Shown: positions 21,781 through 27,102 of the stretch, piece by piece
How positions within the stretch are numbered: the stretch's first letter is position 1
Layout of the letters: each line of letters opens with the position of its first letter
From: DYGT01 sp964607795
GTDB taxonomy: Bacteria; Patescibacteriota; Microgenomatia; UBA8517
NCBI GenBank assembly: GCA_964607795.1
Contig: CAZSLA010000009.1
Span: forward strand, 1 to 29,407
Length of the DNA: 29,407 nucleotides
Reading direction: 5' to 3'
Program-made: the position numbers and the translations under genes
Notes under the pieces: generated by a model
Databases searched by the model: none
Told to the model about the DNA's origin: nothing
What the model saw: only the letters and a program-made list of their open reading frames with translations

Positions 21781-23604
21781 CTATTTTTTCTTGCCAACGA
21801 TTTTTTCAAATTCTGACCTATCAAGCGTTTCCTGCTCCATGAGCTTTTCCGCGACCCTGATAAGCTCTTTGCGGTGCTTTTTAATGATCGCGGCCGCCTC
21901 CTGATATGCATTATCTATGAATCTTTTGACTTCCAAATCTACCTTTTCCTGCATGGCCTGGCTCACCTGGGTCTGGTCGATAAAGCCCTGGGCATCACTT
22001 TCCGTAAGTGAGCCAAAGTTAATCGGCCCCAAACGGCTCATGCCCAGGTCAACGACCATCGAGCGGGCAAGCTTGGTGGCTTTTTCAATGTCGCTTGCGG
22101 CACCCGCCGTCATTTCATTAAAGATAATTTCTTCCGCAGCCCTGCCTCCCATCATTGCAGAGAGTTGCTCGGTGAGGCGAGTTTTGGTTTCATGGCTTCT
22201 GTCAGCAACCGGTGGAATATAGGTGTGGCCTAGGCTCATGCCGCGGGCCACAATGGAAATTCTTTGCACCGGATCTGTCTTTGCCATGTGATGGCTCACA
22301 AGGGCATGTCCACCTTCATGATAAGCGGTAATTCTTCGGTCTTCTTCAGACTGAAGGCGTTTTTTGGCAGGGCCCAGTTTCACCTTGGTGGAGGCTTCAT
22401 CGATGTCTTTCATATCAATCTGGTTTTTATTTTCGCGTGCCGCAAGAATAGCGGCTTCATTGAGCATGTTTTCCAGATCTGCCCCGGAAAAGCCAACTGT
22501 GCGCTCAGCCACCTTTTCCCACTCAATGCCAGGGGCAAACTTTTTACCGCGGGCATGGATATTTAAGATTGATTGCCTACCTTCTTTATCCGGCATATCG
22601 AGAACCACCCGCCTGTCAAAACGCCCGGGACGCAAAAGTGCCGGATCCAAAAGATCACCGCGGTTGGTGGCTGCGATTACAATCACGTTGTCATTGGGAG
22701 TAAAGCCGTCCATTTCTACCAAAATCTGGTTTAAGGTCTGCTCGCGCTCGTCGTGCCCGCCCATAAACCCACGGCCGCGCTGTCTGCCAATGGCGTCTAT
22801 TTCATCGATAAAAATAATCGAAGGTGCCGAGGCTTTGGCATTGGCAAAAAGATCACGCACGCGGCTTGCCCCCACGCCTACCAGCATCTCCATAAATTCC
22901 GAGCCTGCCATGGAAAAGAAAGGCACTCCAGCCTCACCGGCCACGGCTTTGGCCAGAAGCGTCTTTCCCACACCGGCGGGTCCGACTAATAAAGCACCCT
23001 TGGGTGTGCGGGCGCCGATTTTCCGGTATTTGGCAGGATTTTTCAAAAAGTCCACCACTTCCTCAAGCTCGGCCTTTGCCTCATCCACACCGGCTACATC
23101 ATTAAAAGTAACGTTTTGCTTGCCTTTGGCAAAAAGCCTGGCTTTGCTTCTGCCGAAACTAAAAATGTCCTGTGCTCCCCGCGTCTGCATGCGGATAATA
23201 AAAAAGAAAAATACCCCCAAAAGGATTAAGGGCAAAAGAACGCCCAAAATTTCTCCCAACGCCCGAGCCAGGGTTTGGTCCAGTACGCGGTAAGAAACCG
23301 CTGTCACATCCACCCCACTTCTGTCCAAAAGTTCGGGAAAACTGACTGAGGCTTCTTTGGTGGTGGTCTTGGTTTCACCGGACTTATATTCCAAAATCAG
23401 CCGTTCGTTTTGGACTTGAACTTCGCTTACTTTTTGCTCACGGATGTCAGCAATTGCCTGGGAAAGCGTAATTTGACTTTCTTCAATCTGAGCTTGAAAA
23501 AATGAAACTGCAACGGGAGCCAAAAAAAGGATCAAAAGCCCGATTAAAACCACTCGCCAAAGGTTAATTTTGAATTGAAATTTGACTTTCTTTTTTGCAG
23601 CCAT
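21781..23604 (-). CDS. ftsH: ATP-dependent zinc metalloprotease FtsH
   Basis: A membrane-anchored AAA+ protease that degrades misfolded and regulatory proteins. The 607 residues show TM1 (about 16-36), an extracytoplasmic domain, TM2 (about 116-138), Walker A GPAGVGKT (208-215), Walker B IIFIDEID (263-270), the second region of homology ATNRGDLLDPALLRPGRFDR (312-331) and the zinc site HEGGH (429-433; most relatives have HEAGH), with the third ligand region TAGAASDIEKAT downstream. Walker A departs from the usual GPPGTGKT at two places, Ala for Pro and Val for Thr, but keeps GKT. The C-terminal tail is short and basic. A promoter with both hexamers precedes it, and the -10 lies only 8 nt from the ATG. 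Confidence 0.97.
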   Translation of the reverse strand: MAAKKKVKFQFKINLWRVVLIGLLILFLAPVAVSFFQAQIEESQITLSQAIADIREQKVSEVQVQNERLILEYKSGETKTTTKEASVSFPELLDRSGVDVTAVSYRVLDQTLARALGEILGVLLPLILLGVFFFFIIRMQTRGAQDIFSFGRSKARLFAKGKQNVTFNDVAGVDEAKAELEEVVDFLKNPAKYRKIGARTPKGALLVGPAGVGKTLLAKAVAGEAGVPFFSMAGSEFMEMLVGVGASRVRDLFANAKASAPSIIFIDEIDAIGRQRGRGFMGGHDEREQTLNQILVEMDGFTPNDNVIVIAATNRGDLLDPALLRPGRFDRRVVLDMPDKEGRQSILNIHARGKKFAPGIEWEKVAERTVGFSGADLENMLNEAAILAARENKNQIDMKDIDEASTKVKLGPAKKRLQSEEDRRITAYHEGGHALVSHHMAKTDPVQRISIVARGMSLGHTYIPPVADRSHETKTRLTEQLSAMMGGRAAEEIIFNEMTAGAASDIEKATKLARSMVVDLGMSRLGPINFGSLTESDAQGFIDQTQVSQAMQEKVDLEVKRFIDNAYQEAAAIIKKHRKELIRVAEKLMEQETLDRSEFEKIVGKKK

Positions 23605-23612
23605 GAGATCAA

Positions 23613-23642
23613 ATTATATCACTCAAAGGCTTTGATTGCCAA
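23613..23642 (-). promoter_or_regulatory. Promoter of ftsH
   Basis: On the minus strand, TTGGCA (23637-23642) and TATAAT (23613-23618) are separated by 18 nt, and the -10 lies 8 nt before the ATG. The expected start of transcription is at the ATG, so the mRNA should be leaderless and lack a Shine-Dalgarno sequence. Confidence 0.65.
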
Positions 23643-23649
23643 CGCAGTT

Positions 23650-24027
23650 TCAGCACAACTTTGTGCCTGGGGCAACTTGGAAAGCAGGCTCCAGTAAAAC
23701 CGGCCTCTGCCAAATTTCTTCGCCCTCGACCACTACCGGCTCCTCCAGTTTACCATCGGCGGCGAGCATCATACCCTCGGAATAATCACCCTCCGGGCCA
23801 ATCTTTTTCGGCTTCATATTGACCACAAAAGGCAATTGTTTACCTGCAAGCTCCTCGGGCTTATAAAAGTGCATGATGCCGGCAAAAATTATGTGCTTCC
23901 CAATATCTTTGCCGAAATCTACTTTGAGCTTCATCACCCAATGGCTCCAAGCGGGTACCGAAGCCTCAATAACCGTGCCTATGCGGATATCAAGCTTTTG
24001 CAAATCTTTAAGGGTTATATCAGCCAT
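23650..24027 (-). CDS. Stand-alone tRNA-binding OB-fold protein (MetG C-terminal/CsaA/Trbp111-like)
   Basis: A 125-residue protein made of one tRNA-binding domain. DLQKLDIRIGTVIEASVPAW (about 8-27) and the later blocks MHFYKPEELAGKQLPFVVNM and YSEGMMLAAD match the oligonucleotide-binding fold appended to methionyl-tRNA synthetase, or found alone as CsaA/Trbp111. Such proteins bind the outer corner of tRNA non-specifically and dimerise. Its ATG lies 3 nt after the trpS stop codon, and trpS itself starts at the end of a tRNA-Met gene, so all three are probably on one transcript. It may aid aminoacylation in a genome with a short MetG (inference). Confidence 0.88.
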   Translation of the reverse strand: MADITLKDLQKLDIRIGTVIEASVPAWSHWVMKLKVDFGKDIGKHIIFAGIMHFYKPEELAGKQLPFVVNMKPKKIGPEGDYSEGMMLAADGKLEEPVVVEGEEIWQRPVLLEPAFQVAPGTKLC

Positions 24028-24030
24028 TTG

Positions 24031-25026
24031 TTAAAGCTTATAATCTATTTTCATGACAGCCCTGACTTTGGCCATGGTTTCCGAAGCCGTTTGCCTGGCT
24101 TTTTGTGTACCTTCCTTAAGGATTGTCTCTACCTCCTCCGGGGAAATACCCGCTCTTTTTTCGTGGATGGGAGCTAAAAATGCATTTAAAACCTCTGCTA
24201 AACGCTCTTTGACTTCCACATCCCCCACTTTGCCTTCGCGGTAGCGCTTTTTATAATCTTCCACCTCATTTCTATCTGTATCAAAAGCTTCAAGGTAAAT
24301 AAACACCGGGTTGCCCTCCGGGTTGCCGGGGTCGGTTGGGTGCAGACGGTTTGGGTCTGTATACATGCCCATCACCTTTTTAATTACCGTGGCCGGTTCA
24401 TCCGACAGATTAATAGTATTGCCCAAGCTTTTGCCCATTTTACTATTGCCATCCGTTCCGGGCAAACGCCGCACATCCCCCAGAAGAGCCTCAGGCTCGA
24501 CTAAAACTTCTCCATACAAGCTATTGAATTTGCGGACAATTTCCCGCGTTTGTTCAATCATAGGCAATTGATCCTCACCCACCGGCACCAAGTGAGCATT
24601 CACCGAAGTTATGTCCGCAGCCTGGGAGATAGGATACATGGCAAAGCCCGCAGGCAGGTTTTTTTCCAGACCTTTTTCTTGAATTTCAGCTTTAACCGTC
24701 GGGTTTCGAAGCACGCGCTCCAGGGTAACCAAATTCAAATAAAAAACTGTAAGCTCTGCTATTTCCGGAATCAAAGACTGGACAAAAATGGTGGATTTAT
24801 TGGGGTCAATTCCCACCGATAGATAATCATACACCAGCTCCCGCAAATTGTTATTGACTTTTTCGGGATTGGCAAAATTATCGGTCAGGGCCTGGACATC
24901 AGCAATCAACACATATTGATCATATTCATCCTGGAGTTTGACTCTGTTTTTCAGGCTGCCCACATAATGGCCCAAATGCAAAGGCCCGGTAGGTCGGTCT
25001 CCGGTTAAAATTCTTTTTTTTGGCAT
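24031..25026 (-). CDS. trpS: Tryptophanyl-tRNA synthetase
   Basis: A class I synthetase that charges tRNA-Trp. The 331 residues begin MPKKRILTGDRPTGPLHLGH with the HIGH-class motif HLGH (17-20), have the Trp-pocket regions LIADVQALTDN and SQAADITSVNAH, and the KMSKS-class motif KMGKS (196-200) in NSKMGKSLGNTINL. The length is normal for the bacterial type. The ATG is placed by homology at 25026; no other start fits, because upstream codons lie in the tRNA-Met gene. The A of this ATG is the last base of the tRNA's encoded CCA, so there is no leader and no Shine-Dalgarno sequence. Expression should be tied to the tRNA promoter and to tRNA 3' processing. Confidence 0.96.
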   Translation of the reverse strand: MPKKRILTGDRPTGPLHLGHYVGSLKNRVKLQDEYDQYVLIADVQALTDNFANPEKVNNNLRELVYDYLSVGIDPNKSTIFVQSLIPEIAELTVFYLNLVTLERVLRNPTVKAEIQEKGLEKNLPAGFAMYPISQAADITSVNAHLVPVGEDQLPMIEQTREIVRKFNSLYGEVLVEPEALLGDVRRLPGTDGNSKMGKSLGNTINLSDEPATVIKKVMGMYTDPNRLHPTDPGNPEGNPVFIYLEAFDTDRNEVEDYKKRYREGKVGDVEVKERLAEVLNAFLAPIHEKRAGISPEEVETILKEGTQKARQTASETMAKVRAVMKIDYKL

Positions 25027-25101
25027 GGTGCCAGGGGCGAGGGTCGAACTCGCGACCGCGGGTTTATGAATCCCGTGCTCTGCCAACTGAGCTACCCTGG
25101 C
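25026..25101 (-). tRNA. tRNA-Met (CAU), elongator type, CCA encoded
   Basis: A full cloverleaf: 7-bp acceptor GCCAGGG/CCCTGGC, D-stem GCTC/GAGC with C11-G24 (an elongator-type pair; bacterial initiators have a purine at 11), anticodon loop TTCATAA, variable loop of 5, T-arm GCGAG-TTCGACC-CTCGC, discriminator A and encoded CCA. The anticodon stem CGGGA/ACCCG has an A31 x A39 mismatch next to the loop. The 1-72 pair is G-C, unlike initiators. A lysidine-type tRNA-Ile2 cannot be excluded from the anticodon alone, but a separate tRNA-Ile(UAU) in the window makes Met more likely. It is cotranscribed with trpS. Confidence 0.9.
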
Positions 25102-25111
25102 AAGTCAGTCT

Positions 25112-25140
25112 ATTATAACTTATTAAGCGTTCAGGCTCAA
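25112..25140 (-). promoter_or_regulatory. Promoter of tRNA-Met and trpS
   Basis: On the minus strand, TTGAGC (25135-25140) and TATAAT (25112-25117) are 17 nt apart. The -10 is 10 nt upstream of the tRNA 5' end, so the primary transcript would carry only a few extra 5' bases. It is back to back with the promoter of the intron-containing tRNA, with the two -35 boxes 2 nt apart. Confidence 0.75.
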
Positions 25141-25142
25141 TT

Positions 25143-25171
25143 TTGCAATTTTAAGATGTTTTGAGTATACT
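25143..25171 (+). promoter_or_regulatory. Promoter of the intron-containing tRNA
   Basis: TTGCAA (25143-25148) and TATACT (25166-25171) with a 17-nt spacer; the expected start of transcription is near 25178, about 12 nt before the tRNA. It diverges from the tRNA-Met/trpS promoter. Confidence 0.7.
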
Positions 25172-25189
25172 GATGTACGTACTTAAACA

Positions 25190-25462
25190 TGCGGAGTAGT
25201 GTACGGCTGCACGCGAGGCTCAAGATGGGCCCTCCGGCAAGTAATTGCCGCGAGAGAATCTGGCTATATCGGTGAAACCTAAATTTTTAAAACATGGCGA
25301 CGCCGAGGAAAGATCCCGCTTGGCGGGAAATCCGTAGAGACTATACGCCAGGCCCCCGCAAGATAGAACTTGCAGGGTGAAGACATAGTCCGACACCCCG
25401 ATAAATCGGGGAAAACAGTTAAGCATAATCTCGCAGGCCGGGTTCGACTCCCGGCTCCGCAA
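25190..25462 (+). tRNA. tRNA with CAU anticodon, split by a group I intron
   Basis: Exon 1 (25190-25220) gives acceptor TGCGGAG, TA, D-stem GTGT/GCAC around a very short 6-nt loop, and CGAGG plus C32-T33. Exon 2 (25424-25462) begins with the anticodon CAT, then AA and TCTCG of the anticodon stem (closing pair G31-U39), a 4-nt variable loop, T-arm CCGGG-TTCGACT-CCCGG, CTCCGCA and discriminator A; CCA is not encoded (ACA follows). Joined, all stems pair. The identity is open. U1-A72 is a weak end pair, as tolerated in initiators, but T11-A24 is the elongator orientation, and GGG/CCC in the anticodon stem is missing. It could be Met, fMet or Ile2. Confidence 0.9.
25221..25423 (+). ncRNA. Group I self-splicing intron, IC3-like, 203 nt
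   Basis: Lies between U33 and the anticodon. P1 is formed by exon GGCU with intron GGCC (U-G wobble at the 5' splice site); the intron ends in G (25423). P2 is CGGCAA-GTAA-TTGCCG near 25235-25250. The core has TCGGTGAAACCTAA (P4/P5 region), a P6 hairpin CCCGC-TTG-GCGGG, P7 strands GACTA (25339-25343) and TAGTC (25386-25390) within AGACTATA and GACATAGTCC, P8 GCAAG/CTTGC, and a P9 hairpin CCCCGAT-AA-ATCGGGG. Order, size and core sequence closely follow the 205-nt intron in Azoarcus tRNA-Ile(CAU). No ORF or homing endonuclease is inside, so spread would need help in trans. Confidence 0.93.
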
Positions 25463-25470
25463 CACAACAG

Positions 25471-25875
25471 TTACAAAAAAAGCTTAAGCCACGCTTGCCA
25501 ATTGGTAAGGGGGCGCATTTCGTCTTCGTGGACTTCGGTTCTGGGCGAAAGCCGCCGCAAAATATCCTCCTCAGGCAGCACCAGCACCGCCTCTCCCTCG
25601 TGCACTAAATTGAGCTTGTCGTGGGCTTCTTTATCCAGATACTCGCGGCTTTGGATCATTTCAAGCTCATTTTTGAGCAGGTCTTTTGTATACTGAAGCT
25701 CGGTAAGTTGATTTTTTGCAGCCATAATCTGCTCGCGCGCAGCTTTTGCCCGATAAATATTCCGCACAAGCGATAACCCCATAACAATAAAAAGTAAAAG
25801 TAGCACGTACATTGGCAAAGATCCGATCTTTTGCTGGATATTTTGTTTTTTTGTGTTTGGTTTTAAAAATCCCAT
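25471..25875 (-). CDS. FtsB/DivIC-like septum formation initiator
   Basis: A 134-residue bitopic protein: a short basic cytoplasmic start, one transmembrane helix (about 21-39, PMYVLLLLFIVMGLSLV), then a coiled coil (about 42-80, with EQIMAAKNQLTELQYTKDLL) and a segment IQSREYLDKEAHDKLNLVHE that matches the xPxYIExxAREKLxLVxPGE pattern of FtsB/DivIC. The family links FtsL and FtsQ at the division site. The tail after residue 100 is specific. TAAAAT about 27 nt before the ATG could be its -10; there is no Shine-Dalgarno sequence. It is convergent with the split tRNA, 8 nt apart. Confidence 0.82.
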   Translation of the reverse strand: MGFLKPNTKKQNIQQKIGSLPMYVLLLLFIVMGLSLVRNIYRAKAAREQIMAAKNQLTELQYTKDLLKNELEMIQSREYLDKEAHDKLNLVHEGEAVLVLPEEDILRRLSPRTEVHEDEMRPLTNWQAWLKLFL

Positions 25876-25968
25876 AATTTTATTGTGATTTCTTTAATAT
25901 TTTACCACGCCATTTCAGCTTGCTCTATGCCAAAGAATTCAAGCCTGAAAATTCCATATCTTATAATA

Positions 25969-25996
25969 TTGACCAATCAGATTTTTGTGTTATTAT
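25969..25996 (+). promoter_or_regulatory. Promoter of the tyrosine recombinase gene
   Basis: TTGACC (25969-25974), 16-nt spacer and TATTAT (25991-25996); an alternative -10, TTATAT, gives 18. The expected leader is about 25 nt and contains no Shine-Dalgarno sequence. The 150-nt gap to the FtsB-like gene holds this and a minus-strand start and nothing else that I can see. Confidence 0.6.
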
Positions 25997-26027
25997 ATAA
26001 GAACTGCCAAAACAGAATAATTATAAG

Positions 26028-26891
26028 ATGACAAACGAAATCTTTCACACACTTCTGCCTAAGTTTATTGAGGATTTAGGACAAAAAGGCCGGTCTCCTT
26101 CTACCATTCTTGCCTACAAAGCCGACCTGGAACAACTCGTAGATTATGCCACGCGCCACAACAAATCCGAGCCGGAGCAGCTGGAGCCTTCAGACGTCGA
26201 GGCTTTTCGGGATTATCTTTTAACCCAAAGCTACACTCCCAAGACAGTGTCACGCAAGCTCAATGCCATCAAGACTTTTTACCGCTGGCTCATTGATGAA
26301 AAGTTTATCACCCGCGACCCGTCTAAAGACGTGGGACACCCCAAAATTGAGTCTTCCGTGCCCAAATTTTTATCACAATTGGAATATCGGGCGCTTCGGG
26401 ATGTGGTGCGCGCCGACCCCAGAATCGCCGCCATAGTTGAGCTTATTTTACAAACAGGTATGCGCATTTCGGAAGTTGCTAACCTCAAGCGATATAACAT
26501 CAAAGACGATCATCTTTTAATTGAGGCACACGCCACCCAACCCGAGCGCAAGGTTCAGCTCAATCAGGCTGCACAAAGGGCGATTAACGAATATCTGACC
26601 GTGCGCCCCAAGGCCGAGTCTGAATTTTTGTTTGTCAGTAAAAACGGTAAACCCCTGGCGGTAAGAAACATCCGCGCAGCCATCGACCGCTACATGGAAA
26701 GGGCCGGTATTCCCCAGTATTCGGTCAATGACATCCGCACCACGTTTATCATCGAAAACTTAAAGCGCGGTGTGGACCTGGTAACCGTTTCCCAAGTTGC
26801 CGGCCACAAACGTCTCTCCACCACCGAGCGTTACCTTAGCCTGGCCGACATCAAAGAAGCCGGTAAAGAACAAAAACTGGAAGAGCTCTGA
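26028..26891 (+). CDS. Tyrosine recombinase (XerC/XerD-like) lacking the usual catalytic His
   Basis: A 287-residue enzyme of the lambda-integrase family. The N-terminal SAM-like core-binding domain (about 1-105) is normal: PSTILAYKADLEQLVDY and TVSRKLNAIKTFYRWLI. The catalytic domain has Arg I in TGMRISEV (R146), the beta-hairpin Lys in PERKVQL (K175), Arg II in VNDIRTTF (R237), His/Trp III in VAGHKRLSTTERYL (H260) and the Tyr nucleophile (Y269). The position normally filled by His two residues ahead of Leu-Arg (HxLRH) is Asn234, and the following His is Thr238. It may be the chromosome-dimer resolvase of this lineage or an element integrase; position beside a tRNA gene with a partial duplicate fits the second. 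Both readings are inference. Confidence 0.88.
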   Translation: MTNEIFHTLLPKFIEDLGQKGRSPSTILAYKADLEQLVDYATRHNKSEPEQLEPSDVEAFRDYLLTQSYTPKTVSRKLNAIKTFYRWLIDEKFITRDPSKDVGHPKIESSVPKFLSQLEYRALRDVVRADPRIAAIVELILQTGMRISEVANLKRYNIKDDHLLIEAHATQPERKVQLNQAAQRAINEYLTVRPKAESEFLFVSKNGKPLAVRNIRAAIDRYMERAGIPQYSVNDIRTTFIIENLKRGVDLVTVSQVAGHKRLSTTERYLSLADIKEAGKEQKLEEL

Positions 26892-26901
26892 GTTTAATCA
26901 G

Positions 26902-26974
26902 TGGGCCAGGATGGACTCGAACCATCGACTTCCAACTTATAAGATTGGCACTCTAACCACTGAGTTACTGGCCC
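26902..26974 (-). tRNA. tRNA-Ile with UAU anticodon
   Basis: A regular cloverleaf: acceptor GGGCCAG/CTGGCCC, D-stem ACTC/GAGT with loop AGTGGTTA, anticodon stem CCAAT/GTTGG (closing T-G), loop CTTATAA giving T34-A35-T36, variable loop, T-arm GATGG-TTCGAGT-CCATC and discriminator A. CCA is not encoded (CTG follows). UAU reads AUA; most bacteria use a CAU anticodon modified to lysidine instead, so this is unusual. The 3' end is 10 nt from the stop of the recombinase gene on the other strand. Confidence 0.9.
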
Positions 26975-26982
26975 CTGTACAA

Positions 26983-27038
26983 GCCAATCTTGCAAGCTTC
27001 GCTTTAGTCGAAAACTAAGCTCTGCTTATAAGATTGGC
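26983..27038. repeat. Imperfect long hairpin between tRNA-Ile and its partial copy
   Basis: Outer arms of 9 nt (26983-26991 and 27030-27038) pair perfectly, followed inward by short stems with small bulges (GCA/TGC, AGC/GCT, CTTTAGT/ACTAAG) around a GAAA-containing loop near 27010. One outer arm is the anticodon-stem region of the partial tRNA copy. It may be a terminator for the recombinase message or a folded relic of the duplication. Confidence 0.45.
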
Positions 27039-27057
27039 ACTCTAACCACTGAGTTAC
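27025..27057 (-). repeat. Truncated tRNA-Ile copy (33-nt exact direct repeat)
   Basis: Identical to 26936-26968, 89 nt away, covering the D-arm, the 5' anticodon stem and the loop with the UAU anticodon of tRNA-Ile. The acceptor sequence before it (GGATGTG on the minus strand) and all sequence after the anticodon loop differ and cannot form an acceptor or T-arm, so it is a tRNA fragment and not a second working gene. A TAAAAT lies about 30 nt upstream on the minus strand. Confidence 0.85.
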
Positions 27058-27102
27058 ACATCCCCGAAAACAGCTTATTTTAACAAACAATCAAGAAAAA
27101 TT

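Noticed and set aside
21759..21911. N-terminal extension of the exonuclease to 21911
   Set aside because: The 51 extra residues overlap the ftsH 3' end and are Arg/Ser/Lys-rich, unlike the family; the ATG at 21758 begins the conserved domain.
22364..23293. 309-codon plus-strand ORF opposite ftsH
   Set aside because: It mirrors the strongly conserved ftsH frame; its product has Ser/Arg/Pro-rich composition and no domain.
25027..25086. trpS starting inside the tRNA-Met gene
   Set aside because: The added residues are translated tRNA sequence; the conserved synthetase start is at 25026.
25190..25462. Firm call of the split tRNA as initiator fMet
   Set aside because: U1-A72 and the CAU anticodon are suggestive, but Y11-R24 and lack of GGG/CCC in the anticodon stem argue against it, so identity is left open.
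25220..25465. Minus-strand ORFs across the intron and tRNA
   Set aside because: The region is explained base by base by tRNA exons and the group I intron; the ORFs lack start signals and homology.
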